From positions 20,799 to 68,910 of the forward strand of contig CAKOGP040001747.1 in the NCBI GenBank assembly GCA_933822405.4: 48,112 nt of DNA, in the 5' to 3' direction. Positions 1-10,690 of the stretch are shown in pieces (position 1 is the first letter of the stretch; every line of letters starts with the position of its first letter). A program made the translations under genes and the position numbers. The DNA is from Cylindrotheca closterium (lineage: Eukaryota > Bacillariophyta > Bacillariophyceae > Bacillariales > Bacillariaceae). The notes beneath the pieces were generated by a model. That model did no database searches. It was not told where the DNA came from and saw nothing but the letters and a program-made list of their open reading frames with translations.

Positions 1-3000
1 CCAAACCAAAATTGCAATAAAGATCTTCCAAGCCTCCTGACAAACTGGTACCATGAAAGTAGGCTTGATTTACGAAACTGAGGTTTTGAAGGGTGCTGGG
101 CACAGTTCCTGTAATGCCTGGATTGCCAGAAATAGCAAAGAAGATAACATTACTCAAGCGACCCAACTCGGACGGTATCGTTCCTGGATTATTGGGCAAG
201 CAATTGAATGGAATGAGGCCCAGGCAAAAAGCCAAGGAATAAAAAGACGCTAGAACTCAACATAGGACTTACCGCTGAAATCATTATTGAAGAAACCAAA
301 GCTCTCCAGATTCGTCAGCCTTGAAAACTCGCTCGAGATGGTGCCTAGTAATGCAATGGCAAATAGCAATAAAATTGTCAGAAGAGAAGCAGACAAAAAT
401 GCAACATTTGCCCAGCCAGCTTGCGATTTCTTACCTGTGAATTGATTGTTGAACACTGACAGGTCGGAAAGAGTCGTGAGGCTTCCCAATTCACTGGGAA
501 GCGCTCCAGTGAGCCTACGCGAAAGAATTCAAGAACATGGGTCGTGAGGCAAAAAGTGTTCAAGAGCCTGCTAGCTAGACACATGCAAGATACTTACGAG
601 TTGGACGACAAACCGAGACTCGTCAAGCCGGTGAGGGCTGAGAGTGAACTTGGCACACTTCCAGTCAATTCATTCTGCCAGAATTGAAGTTCAGTAGCAT
701 TCACAAGGTTTCCAAACTCCGGGGCGATTGTTCCATTTAACCTACAAAAATAAAGAATTCAAGTAAGATACTGGTGCGCGCAAGAGCTCAACTGAATCTG
801 CTCATCATGCATGGTGCTTACGAGTTGGACGACAAACCCAGACTTGTCAAGCTTGTCAATTGCGAAAGCTCGCTTGGAATGCTTCCTTGGAGCTGATTCT
901 CCCATAGTTGCAGCGTCGAGAGCAAGGTCAATTGCGAAAGCTCCGTTGGAATCGTTCCTAATAAAGACAGCGGGAAGAATGAATGAACGAATCAATCCAA
1001 TGAGATCAAAACAAAGCAAAAGAACAAGACCCAACTCAAGACCCGGACGATGACTTACCACTGAAGAGATTGCCGCCCAAACCAAGTCCATCAAGTTGTG
1101 TCATTTCGCCAAGCCACGTGGGTACTGTTGAATCGAAAACGTTTTCCTGGAGTGACAAAAAGTTCAGATTCGAAAGATTCCTCAATGCATCGGGGATTGT
1201 ACCTTCAAAAAAGTTGCCAAAGATAGCCAAGTTTGTTACTCCAGTGAGTAATCCAATCTCGGAAGGGATGGACCCGAAGAATTCGTTCGTCCACACCTGA
1301 AATGACCTCAATGATGTTAATAGACCGATTTCCGACGGGAGGGTACCTCTCATTGTATTTTGGGCAAAGAAAAGGGTCTGGAGGTTGGTAAGATAAGAAA
1401 TTTGAGATGGCAATGTTCCGCGAAGCCCGTTTTCAGTCATGTCTAGATATTCAACCGAACCAAGTGTACACTGCACAAATCTCCACAGGCAATGATCGGT
1501 GGCAGTCTTCCAATTGGTATTCGAACTCCAACTAGAATCACCATTCGTCGAAAAATAAAGCAGCATCAGGGCAAAGCGTTCTCGCAATTGCACCGTGTCT
1601 TCGGCAGGAAGCAGTCTTGGATCGTCCATCGCAAGCCATCTCAGTGCTTTATACTCATCGGTGCCAAGTGTTGGCGAAGTCAAACTTGTGTCTGGAAGCA
1701 AAATTTCTGCCATGATGGAAATCCTGGATCTTGTGGGCGACATAGTCGGAGCCAATGCTGGAGGCAAACTGGGAGGTAGCACCGTCGGAGGTTTGATCTG
1801 ACAGTCATTGACGCTGTTTTCGCAACAATGGGTGCAGCAGGCACAATCCAGATCGGCAGGTGATCCATTGCAATCCGCATAGAAAGCCTCCAATCCAGCT
1901 CCGCAAAACAAGGTTTCCAGTCCAGAAGTGAACTCGTTGCCGTAAAAGTAAGCTTCAGTCAAGCTATCCAGTCCTTGGAATTCAGAAGGTATCGTTCCAT
2001 TCAGCATATTGTCACTCACTCCAAAGTAGGTAAGTCTTCGGAGGTTCCCAATTTCAGTAGGAATTGTGCTACGATGGGCAAAAAGGCGGGTTAGAAGCAA
2101 TCGTAATCGGAGTGCGCCATTTCAGTATACCATTCTAAGCTCCTTACCCGGTCAATGAATTCCCAAACATTTTGAGCTCCAGCAAGCCTGTCAGTTTCCC
2201 AAGTTCCGAAGGTACTGGACCTGACAATGTATTCGTTTCAAGCACAAGATATCGAAGTTTGATGAGATTTCCAAACGTTGTCGGGATGGCCGATGAAAAA
2301 GAATTCCCAAAGAGCGAAATGGTATCCATGTTGGAAAGATTTCCAAGCTCACTCGGTATGGGGCCAACCAAAGCGTTGGTTGAGATTCCTAGGCTTGTGA
2401 GGCTTGTCATGAGCGCAAATTCACTCGGCAAGGTTCCACTGATTCCATTCTGCCAGAGCTGAAGGTTTTGCAAGCCAGTTAGTTTTGCAAAACCGTCACC
2501 TGGTAAAGTTCCACTGATAATGTTGCGGTTGACTGACCAATCTCGAAGGAGTGTCAAAAAGCCAATTTCTGATGGAATCGGACCGTCGATACTATTGGTA
2601 TTCAGCTGAACTGTTCCAAGATTTGTCAATCGCCCAATTTCAGAAGGAATAGGACCGACCAATTCATTAGTCGCAAATGACAAGATCTGTAGAGCCGATA
2701 GGTTTCCAATTTCTGTAGGAATGCTAGATCGAAATTTGTTCGACCAAAGTGATAATTGCGTCAGAGCGGTTAACTGCCCGATTTCTGAAACCAATACCCC
2801 ACCCAATCCGTTGTTCCCCAACCAAAGAGCCTCCAATCTTATCAAATCTCCAATCTGTGTAGGGATAGAACCAGTGACATTGTTGAGGGTACCATCCAGT
2901 TTGGTAACTCGGTCTTCGGAATCGCAATTCACTTGGTACCAGTTGCAGTGATCGGCACCAGTCACCCATCGGAAACTATCGGTCCATCCAGCACCATTGG

Positions 3001-4558
3001 TCGAGTAGTACAGAACGGTAAGTGCAAACCGTTCCAATAGTCGAGGATCCTTGGTGGGCTCCAACCCCAAAGTGTCTTCACTGGCAATGAATCGCAATCC
3101 CTTGTACTCGGCGGACGACCGGTCCATGGTCGACACTTCAACTCCTGGAAGAAGAACTTCTGCATAAATCGAAAGTGGTGATAAAGATGGAATGGAAGAA
3201 GGTGCTGTAGAGGGTGATTCGGAAGGTACATTGGTCGGATCACTCCCAACTGGGGTATTGGTGGCCGTCGGCTCGCCAACGTTGTCATTGATTGGGATCT
3301 CCCGACTGCCATTGTCGGTATCATCGCCACCACCCGAGGCGGAGACTCCCACACCGACAGCAATACTGATAATGAGCAAGATTACTACCACAATGATCCA
3401 AAAGATTTTCTTGGATAGCCCCAATATCTTTCCTTCCTCGTCATCGTCGTCACCTTGTTTTCCGTTGTAGACTGTAGCAGTTGCTTCTACTGGCTGCTGT
3501 CGTTCCGGATCAATCACTTCTTGCGCCACACTGACGCCTCGGGGCGAGGTTTGATTTTGGGCTTCCAGGGTTTGTTGGACCGCTTTTTGGACGGCATTGT
3601 TGACAATTTCATCGATATCGGGAGCCACTTCCGCCGTCAACATGGTGGCACCATCCGAGTCATCGACACCTCGCTCTGTAGGTTTGCCGTCGTCGGCATA
3701 GGCGTCGTCCTTTTCTGCAGCATCTTCTGTGGCCGACATGGGTGACATTGCCGCTTCTTTGGAGGGACTGGAACTTGGAAGCGACATTTCCGCCGAACCC
3801 AGAGCGGGTGCCATTCGAAGGGCCGAGGAACGAAGCTTGGCTTCCGATGGATCCGATCTCGTGGAATAAACCGACCCAGCAACCGAGTCTTCATTGATGC
3901 TATCTCGATTATTGTCTCCGTCGGTGACGTTTCGTCGCAATGAAGCCGCTGCAGCCCCTGCTTTGCTTCTCCTTTGTCCCACAGGAGAAACCACGGAAGT
4001 TGCACCTGGTCTGGATGCTTCGTCGCTAGCCACCGAAGAAATTCGTTCGTTGGCCTTGCTGGCACTGGGACGAGCAGCTCGGCGAGGACTATGAGTGGAC
4101 TCTCCCTCTTTGTCCACTGTTTGTCCAAGTGGCTCTTCTGCTTCATTAGCACCACTAATACTAGAGACTGACACTGCACCTGGTTTGGAATCTCCTCCAG
4201 AGAAAGATACTCTTTCACTGGCTTTGCTGGCACTAGGACGCACTTTGGAAGGTCGAAGGATTGGAGGAGCCAGTGGTGATTCTAGATGGGCACTAACCTC
4301 AATCCCTTCCCCTTCTTCTTCTTCAGTGTCAGCATTTTCTTTTGTCTTCTCGACATTTTCATCATCATTGTTTGATTCTTCCTCACTGTCGTCCACGGAT
4401 GGAAGAGCCGGTATCTTTACGGCATCCACTTTCACGGAACCATCACCAACTGGTTTTGGAGAGATGTGTTTGTGTTTGGGTGACATTGGATCATTGCTGT
4501 CCAGCTCTCTTACATTACTGCTGGCACTGTGACTTGATGAAGATCGTTCCGAGGCCAT
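1..4558 (-). CDS. Double-ectodomain transmembrane LRR protein (7 exons seen, 3' end outside window)
   Basis: Probably a cell-surface recognition or adhesion protein. Exons: 4558-2148, 2068-1059, 957-822, 741-598, 514-435, 344-273 and 183-1. All joins are GT-AG and keep frame, giving about 1345 residues before the window edge. Residues 1-381 are acidic and Ser-rich with an internal RPSASKA(S/N)ER repeat. One TM helix (about 382-405, core FWIIVVVILLII) suggests type II topology. A Ser/Thr/Pro stalk leads to an N-cap (LERFALTVLYYSTNG, HCNWYQVNC), about 12 plant-type LRRs (TIPxEIGxL) and a Cys-rich cap (about 855-885). The frame then continues through a second Pro-rich stalk, a second N-cap (RERFALMLLYFSTNG), about 13 more LRRs and the start of a second cap. 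There is no second TM helix. The architecture and the start (followed by 2.4 kb of open frame) are well supported. Ligand and function are unknown. Confidence 0.85.
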
Positions 4559-5067
4559 GGTGTTATTGACGAGACCACAGGCTGAGCTTGGAGGGTGGTA
4601 CTACAACTTTATGGTTGTTGATGAAGATGAGAAGTTTGACAAAATTCAAAATGAATGTTTTGGCCGCAATGGTATTTTGAGTAGGTACTGTATCTCATGG
4701 CCGGAGTTGACAGAAACTTCAAAATCAAATGCTGTACAAAATTTGTTTCGCATCGCCAGCCCTCCCCTAATTTGAATTTTACACAGAAAGTCCACGCGCT
4801 AGGAAAAAGATAAACTTCCAACACCATAATAAAATAAAAATCTTTGGTCGCGGTTTCTATTCTTCGGGTCCAAATGGAAACTGACGGAAGAAGAGGACGA
4901 CCCGTTCCGTTCAGATCTTTTTTTTAAATATTTTCCAACCAACACACACCACCACTCATCCGCCAAGTTCTTCACTCAGGTTTTTGGCGACTCCTACAAG
5001 ATGATGACGCATTTCATATGTTTTATAGTTCATCTCCTATTTCCTATAGCGCTACAAAACGGCAAAA
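4559..5067. promoter_or_regulatory. Divergent promoter region between two membrane-protein genes
   Basis: This 509-bp stretch separates the start codons of two head-to-head genes, so it must hold both promoters. It is AT-rich, with a T-run followed by TTTAAATATTTTCC near 4918-4937 and a CA-rich stretch near 4941-4955. No convincing TATA box or known operator was identified. The short reading frames in it have no recognisable product. Confidence 0.5.
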
Positions 5068-6909
5068 ATGAGAGGCGATGATAATGGTGATACAAGGGAG
5101 GAGGACAGCTCATCTGAATTCTCAGACTTGGAACCGCCGCCTGAATTTGAAAAAGTATTAGAAGACAGTGGTATTACACACAATGCGTCGGAACCAAAAG
5201 AATCTCCTGGAAACGGAGAAGCTAAGGATGACTTTAACGATAACGAAAACGGCGAAAGCAGTCGTGACCAACAAAGTATCGAGGTGGAGGATGATGTTGA
5301 AGAAGGAAAGATCCAGAAATCGAAAGAATCATCTGAAATCGGGGAGAAAGGCAAGCGGAAGCCAGCGAAGCCATCTCCATTGGTCCATGTTGGTTCTACC
5401 CGAGATCAGGAAACGGAATTGAATGGCTCAGCAGAATCGGATGAAACTTCGTCACTAAGCAAGCGAAAATTATTGATTGCTGGGTTCTGTGCGTGCCTCT
5501 TTTTCATTGTCATTGTACAAGCCATCACGATTGGACTCTTTGTCAGCCAAAACAACTCGAGTGACAAGGATACTTCTTTCGAGAACGATGAGGAGAGAAG
5601 CCCTACCTTACGACCGACGACTCTAGTGCCATCCACCACACCCACGGAGGGCAATGTCTTTGAATCCATTGCCAACGATGGCAACAGCATCCGTCTGAAT
5701 CAAGTTTCCTTTTGCGACGAATGCACCGAGCGTGTCACTGTCCCCGACAACTACCATCTGCCCTGGAATGATAGGACTTATGTGACTGAATTCGAGGTGA
5801 ATAGCAACGGCCGGGTCAACTTGCACTGCTGGAATTTTTCCAACTGTGCCACGATCGATGTCGTGGTCATGAATCTGTCCCCGAATGTTCAGGGCTCCAT
5901 TTACATCTTGTGGGAGCAAGAAAACGTGCAAGACGAGGACCGTATAAGCACCAAACAACAGCAAAGAAGAAGAAACTCGCTCACCGTTTCGTTTGAAGAT
6001 GTAATGTTGTTTGGATTCTTTGACGAATCGCCATATCGAGTCAATGCCCAGATGAAGATATCTGAAGGGGAAATCACCATCTGTTATGGTGCAGGAAAAA
6101 TTCAGAACAGCTGGATGCGAGCTGGGATCTATAATTACACGGGCAACTATCAAAATTTTCGACCAGCTACCGGTTTGCCATTTGACAAAAATGGTTATGG
6201 ATCAACCTTTCCAGCAGAGACTTGTCAGACCTTTTCGGATGGAGGGGGCTGTGTCCAAACAGCGAATCCAACCTATGATCGGTACCCACACACACCCCAA
6301 CCGACCATCACTCCAACCAATTATTACCGAACTCCGAGCCCGACCGATTGGTTCTCACGGACTTCCCCGCCGACCATAACTCCAACGAACTACCAAACTC
6401 CGAGCCCAACCAATTGGTACCCACGCACTTCCCTGCCGACCAGACCTCCAACCATAGGTCCAATGAACTACCAAACTCCGAGCCCAACCAAATGGTTCGC
6501 ACGCACTGCCCCGCCGACCATCACAACCGATTGGTTTTCACGGACTTCCCTGCCGACCATATCTCCAACCATAGGTCCAATGAACTACCAAACTCCGAGC
6601 CCAACCAAATGGTTCGCACGCACTGCCCCGCCGACCATCACAACCGATTGGTTCTCACGGACTTCCGTGCCGACCATAGGTCCAACCTCCTATCAAGAAA
6701 CTCCGAGCCCTACCAATTGGTACCCGCGCACATCCCCGCCAACCATCATCCCAAACCACAACCACATTTCAGGACCGAATTATGGCAATGATAATGCTTT
6801 GTTTGATGATGATGGGTACACGTACCCAGGCACCTCCCAGCCGACCATCACTCCAAACTACCACCACATTTCGAGACCGACTGATGATGCTTTTGATGAC
6901 GATAATTGA
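5068..6909 (+). CDS. Single-pass membrane protein with Pro/Thr repeat ectodomain
   Basis: 613 residues, no intron needed. Residues 1-130 are acidic and Ser-rich and predicted cytoplasmic. One TM helix lies at about 133-158 (core CACLFFIVIVQAITIG). It is followed by a Thr/Pro linker and a Cys-containing ectodomain of about 200 residues (CDEC, then further Cys residues including CYGAG and a terminal GGGC). The last 200 residues are a repeat built on TPSPTxW(Y/F)xRT and PPTI.PT. The repeat is spaced like a stalk or cell-wall-interacting region and has many potential O-glycosylation sites. The plan of acidic N-tail, TM and Pro/Thr segment resembles the divergent LRR neighbour, but there are no LRRs here. 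The family is not recognised; a surface or wall-associated role is inferred only from architecture. Confidence 0.75.
   Translation: MRGDDNGDTREEDSSSEFSDLEPPPEFEKVLEDSGITHNASEPKESPGNGEAKDDFNDNENGESSRDQQSIEVEDDVEEGKIQKSKESSEIGEKGKRKPAKPSPLVHVGSTRDQETELNGSAESDETSSLSKRKLLIAGFCACLFFIVIVQAITIGLFVSQNNSSDKDTSFENDEERSPTLRPTTLVPSTTPTEGNVFESIANDGNSIRLNQVSFCDECTERVTVPDNYHLPWNDRTYVTEFEVNSNGRVNLHCWNFSNCATIDVVVMNLSPNVQGSIYILWEQENVQDEDRISTKQQQRRRNSLTVSFEDVMLFGFFDESPYRVNAQMKISEGEITICYGAGKIQNSWMRAGIYNYTGNYQNFRPATGLPFDKNGYGSTFPAETCQTFSDGGGCVQTANPTYDRYPHTPQPTITPTNYYRTPSPTDWFSRTSPPTITPTNYQTPSPTNWYPRTSLPTRPPTIGPMNYQTPSPTKWFARTAPPTITTDWFSRTSLPTISPTIGPMNYQTPSPTKWFARTAPPTITTDWFSRTSVPTIGPTSYQETPSPTNWYPRTSPPTIIPNHNHISGPNYGNDNALFDDDGYTYPGTSQPTITPNYHHISRPTDDAFDDDN
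6451..6684 (+). repeat. 117-bp in-frame tandem repeat in the ectodomain gene
   Basis: Two nearly identical 117-bp units (39 codons) start at 6451 and 6568 with ACCATAGGTCC. A third, shorter unit starts at 6673 after losing about 12 bp. Each carries the TPSPTKWFART-type motif. The high DNA identity points to recent expansion. Confidence 0.85.
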
Positions 6910-7085
6910 ATGGATAGGATTTTCAACTGGCCTGAAAAAGGAGGAAGCATACACAATGAACACCAATGACTACTACCAGTACATCTATCGATCTCTTGGT
7001 AATGGTGATTGATTCTTCTCTAATATTACAGCTATGTTGCACAGTAAATTGAATGATTGTAACAAAATTGTGGTATCTTAGCTTA

Positions 7086-8322
7086 TTAACAGTGTTGCGT
7101 ATGCTCTTCGGAATGCTCGGTCGAATCTGCTGCTGCATCACCATGGCTGCTTTCATCCGACTCTCCGAGCTCAACATCGACAAATGCTGTGTTATCCGCA
7201 TTGGTATTTTCTGCACTGTTTGGCTGTTTTAAAAGCGTTTCTGGATCCACCATGACTTGTGTTCGTCCAGACGCATCCATGACCGCGGTTCGTCCAGATG
7301 CATCTATAGTGTCGTGATTCTCTGCTCTGGATGGCGATGCTTTTGATGATTCCATTTCTTCTTCCCCCACTGCACGAGGAGACTGTATTGAGTGGTAGGA
7401 ATTTCGTAGACTGGCCACCATTCTCTGAAAGGAATCCTCGTCTTGGGTCGAAAACCGCAAGTTGGTTCGTGGATCGTGGCTCGCAAGACTACTTTCGGCA
7501 TGGCTCACATCCGTGTCACCACCACCTTGTTCTTCGTCACCAGTTCCTTTTTTGCTACCAACTCCATTCACCAAAAATGGCAATCGACAACAAGGACATT
7601 CCTCATGAAGGAGCAACCATTCGGTAATGCATTCCTGATGAAAACAATGATGACATTGACAATTATTGGACCAACAAATATTGTCATTCGCTTTGTAGGC
7701 ATTGACGCAAATGGCACACATGGGTCGATCGTCATCATCATCCATATCCATATCAATAGCATCTAATGATGCATCATCCTCGGATGTATCTTGTGAATCT
7801 GCGGCTGGTACTGATGGTGATGGTGATGATGATGGTGCTGGTGGTGGCAATATCAAGTCTCCCTTTGTGATGTTTGAAATATCAGCAGTGGATGGAGTCG
7901 TCGTTGTTGTTGTTGTTGTTGCCGTTGTTTTCTCAGGGTCATCTTTTGCCTCACTACGATTTGTGTCAATAGTACTCGTTACGACCTTGTGGATTTTCAA
8001 ATGATGTTCCAAGTACGTTTTGCGCGCCTCGATTTCTTGTTTGGTCTTGGGCGCTCTCGCATTTGATGTTGTTGCTGCTGCTCCTGGTGAGACCTGTCGT
8101 GCACTCTGACATTTTCGTATGCACCACAGAAGCATACTGTAAATGGTGTGAAAGGTAAGGCAAGATATGAGTTGAGAATATGCGATATATATAGGTGTAT
8201 TATAATCTCATGGTCAGAACTTACGGTGCAATCAGGAATGTGGCAAGAATTGCCATCCACAACATTTCGATGACACTCAGTGAATGATCATAAGTTCTTG
8301 ACGTTTCGGTTGAGAAGCTCAT
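7086..8322 (-). CDS. Membrane RING-H2 finger protein, probable E3 ubiquitin ligase (copy A)
   Basis: Two exons, 8322-8225 and 8136-7086, around an 88-bp GT-AG intron, give 382 residues. Exon 1 supplies most of a TM helix (IEMLWMAILATFLIAP) that continues into MLLWCI at the start of exon 2, so starting at the exon-2 Met would lose the membrane anchor. The RING-H2 domain keeps all eight ligands: CAIC, then C-x-H-x2-H-x2-C (QCHHCFHQEC), then CPCC. The ICWSN and EWLL motifs are typical of a diatom RING family. The tail is acidic and Ser-rich and probably disordered. The expected role is transfer of ubiquitin from an E2 at an endomembrane. It is a paralogue of the gene at 10691-12156, with the intron in the same place and phase. 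Confidence 0.85.
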
Positions 8323-8905
8323 GGTGGTAAGTAGTAGTAGTGATGTATTGTATGTTATGAATTGTAAGTATGGTATATATTTCTAGGATACGTTCTGATA
8401 ATGGTGAGGTTTGAATGGGAAACTGTGGAACTTTCTGTGTTAATTGTACACTACCAGGTACCAGCATATATATTATTGTGGTGATTGATGATAGATGCAC
8501 AATCGCTCTCGTAGAAAGGTGTCTTACATAGAATGATTCCCGAACATTAAATGAGAAGCCGGGCATCAAGTCGTCATCACCTCTGTACGGGGGCGTTTTG
8601 CAAGCGCGTAACGATCGGAGTTTTGGTTCGTTCGGCGCCAACTGAATAAAATGAATCCCGCGTCATTGGCCCTAAAAATGTCTGTCCATCGTCCATATGA
8701 TATGATTGGAGGGTTCGGAAAATCAAAGAACACTGGTGCATGTGTTCTTTGCCTCTAAAGTTTGTGTGATTGGAGACTGTACTGTAGATACCCGGTACCA
8801 TACTGTAGATACTGGTACCAGTAATAAAAGAAGAAGACACCGTACTGTACCATCATCCATCAAAGGATACTATCCATCCATTCCATCGAACATCCAAGAA
8901 GAAGA
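8323..8905. promoter_or_regulatory. Divergent promoter region, RING gene A / Nudix gene
   Basis: This 583-bp spacer lies between two start codons. It contains a short imperfect tandem repeat at about 8778-8822, two copies of CTGTAGATAC followed by a GGTACCA block. A further TACTGTA lies near 8842, just upstream of the Nudix start. These match a TACTGTA/TACAGTA motif that recurs in other spacers of this window. Confidence 0.45.
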
Positions 8906-10039
8906 ATGGAAGCCAACAACAACAACAACAACAATGACAGTCTGTTTTTGCAAACTCTTCTTGACGAGCAGCAACATCAACAACAGCAACAGCAACAGCA
9001 ACAACAACAGCAACAACAGCAACAACAGCAACAACAACAAAAACATAAACAGCAACACTCGGAACAAGTAGTAGAACCAAAACCCCAAAAGAAACAGAAA
9101 ACACACGATCGTTGCATCTTTCAAAGCGTCCAGTTCGCCTTGGCCATTGTCCGCAATCCCTTTCCCAACTCACCACACTTTGGCAAATGGTTGGCAGTCA
9201 ATGAAACCAACGGCCGAGGATGGTGGGTCCCTGGTGGTTGTGTGGAACGAGGAGAAACCTTTCAGCAGACCTGCGACAGAGAATGTTTGGAAGCTGCCGG
9301 CGTCAAGATTCAATTGAAAGGTATCCTGAAAGTAGACCATTCGGTATCTGGGGATGTCTGTCGGATGCGAGTCATTTATTATTGCGAGCCAACGTCCCTA
9401 CAAGAAGCCAACAACTACAAGACCACGGCAGATTCGGAGAGTTTGGAAGCTCGATGGGTATCCATTCAAGATTTGCTAGTCTTGGCTCAAGGCAATCCTG
9501 GTTTGAGAGCAAGAGACTTGCTCCAATGGGCAACCTATCTAGAGAATAATGGGCATGTCATGCCTCTAGAAATGTTTGGGGAGGAGGGAGAAGTGCAAAG
9601 TCTAGGGTCGCGTAGTGCACCACTACCAGCGTCACAGTTGCAGCAAGCACAACAATTGCAACAACAACAACAACAGCAACAAAGATCTCAACAGCAACAG
9701 CAACAGCAACAGCAACAATTGCAGCAAGCACAACTACAACAACGTCTACAGCAACAATTACAACGAGCACAGCAACAAGCGCAGCAACAAGCGCAACTAC
9801 AACAACAAGCGCAAGCGCAGCTACTACCTACGCCATTTCAATCCAAAGCAATGGCAGCAATTGGTGGTGGTGGTGGTGGTCTCGACTATTTTCAGCAACA
9901 ACAACAACAAGGAGCCAATGATACATATGATACCACGGGGACATCTTCCTCATCATCATCGTCCTTTACACCGGAACAAACACAATTCATGGAATGGGCC
10001 AATGCAAAGCGTAAGGAATTCAAGTACGAGGCTGTCTAG
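8906..10039 (+). CDS. Nudix-fold protein with polyglutamine flanks and an altered Nudix box
   Basis: 377 residues, single exon. The Asn/Gln-rich N-terminus (polyN at 4-10, polyQ about 22-46) and very Gln-rich C-terminal third (about 240-300) flank a Nudix domain at about 70-215. The domain shows WWVPGG followed by the Nudix helix GCVERGETFQQTCDREC with LEAAGV. The consensus REUxEExGU reads RECLEAAGV, so the second Glu of the EE pair, a principal metal ligand in MutT-type enzymes, is Ala. Hydrolase activity is therefore doubtful, although the fold is clear. The substrate cannot be predicted. Poly-Gly and poly-Ser runs lie near the C-terminus. It sits between two paralogous RING genes. The ATG at 8906 directly precedes the low-complexity start. 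Confidence 0.8.
   Translation: MEANNNNNNNDSLFLQTLLDEQQHQQQQQQQQQQQQQQQQQQQQQKHKQQHSEQVVEPKPQKKQKTHDRCIFQSVQFALAIVRNPFPNSPHFGKWLAVNETNGRGWWVPGGCVERGETFQQTCDRECLEAAGVKIQLKGILKVDHSVSGDVCRMRVIYYCEPTSLQEANNYKTTADSESLEARWVSIQDLLVLAQGNPGLRARDLLQWATYLENNGHVMPLEMFGEEGEVQSLGSRSAPLPASQLQQAQQLQQQQQQQQRSQQQQQQQQQQLQQAQLQQRLQQQLQRAQQQAQQQAQLQQQAQAQLLPTPFQSKAMAAIGGGGGGLDYFQQQQQQGANDTYDTTGTSSSSSSSFTPEQTQFMEWANAKRKEFKYEAV
8966..9040 (+). repeat. CAA/CAG trinucleotide tract coding polyQ
   Basis: A mixed CAA/CAG array encodes about 23 Gln with one His. A second, longer array of the same type lies at about 9640-9810. The mixed codons suggest a length-polymorphic coding microsatellite. Confidence 0.8.
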
Positions 10040-10690
10040 TAGTGCTAGTACTGTGCTAGCTTGTTGCTTGAGAGGTGAGTCACCCACAATGTTGTTCTGA
10101 CTCTTTTTGTTTCTTCTTTTGTTTTCATGCATATTCAGGATGACATGTATGTAACACTTGATCCTTTTGTTTCTTTCGTACTGTAGGTATGTTCCACACA
10201 GAGAGACCAGACAAAGAACCGAGGGGCTAGTGTGTCCTGTTGTACAATATTTTATCCAGTAGAGGGCTCTTACCTCCATCACCACCATGTGACATTATTA
10301 TTAGTAATAGTACTTTTAGAAGAAGGGAAAAAAAAGAGTGCTACAGTACCTCGTGGACAAACAATATTGATAGTGTTCAAAATTAGGATTCGTTCATCTT
10401 TATCACTTTGCTCCGTTCCTTGGACATTTTCGACACCATCCTAGCGAACTTTTGTGGGTGGGGGTGTATCTTTGGAGAAGAACTGTCGTTGACACGGAAG
10501 AACCATCCAAAAGAGCTGAAGTAGTAGCTTTATGCTTCGGATCAATACTGTAATTCTCCGCTATCACGACCGCGCAATCATCGCAAAGCGGTGTCTTTTT
10601 ATAATATGTTGACAATATAAAATATAACACAGGAAGAGAATACAAAAAGGCTTCCCCCCCCCCACCAACTATCATCATAGAATAAACATC
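10040..10690. other. Spacer after the Nudix gene: possible 3'UTR intron and promoter of RING gene B
   Basis: After the Nudix stop, GTGAGT at 10075 and a pyrimidine-rich stretch ending in TTCAG at 10138 look like an intron in the 3'UTR. It would not change the protein. TACTGTA/TACAGTA motifs occur near 10183, 10343 and 10547. A run of ten C lies at 10654-10663, about 30 bp before the next start codon. No other gene is seen. Confidence 0.4.

Noticed and set aside
6348..6791. 147-codon plus frame inside the ectodomain gene
   Set aside because: It is the second frame of the 117-bp repeat, open only because the period is a multiple of three.
8853..9176. Poly-Leu and poly-Val minus-strand frames opposite the Nudix start
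   Set aside because: Antisense readings of the CAA/CAG tract.
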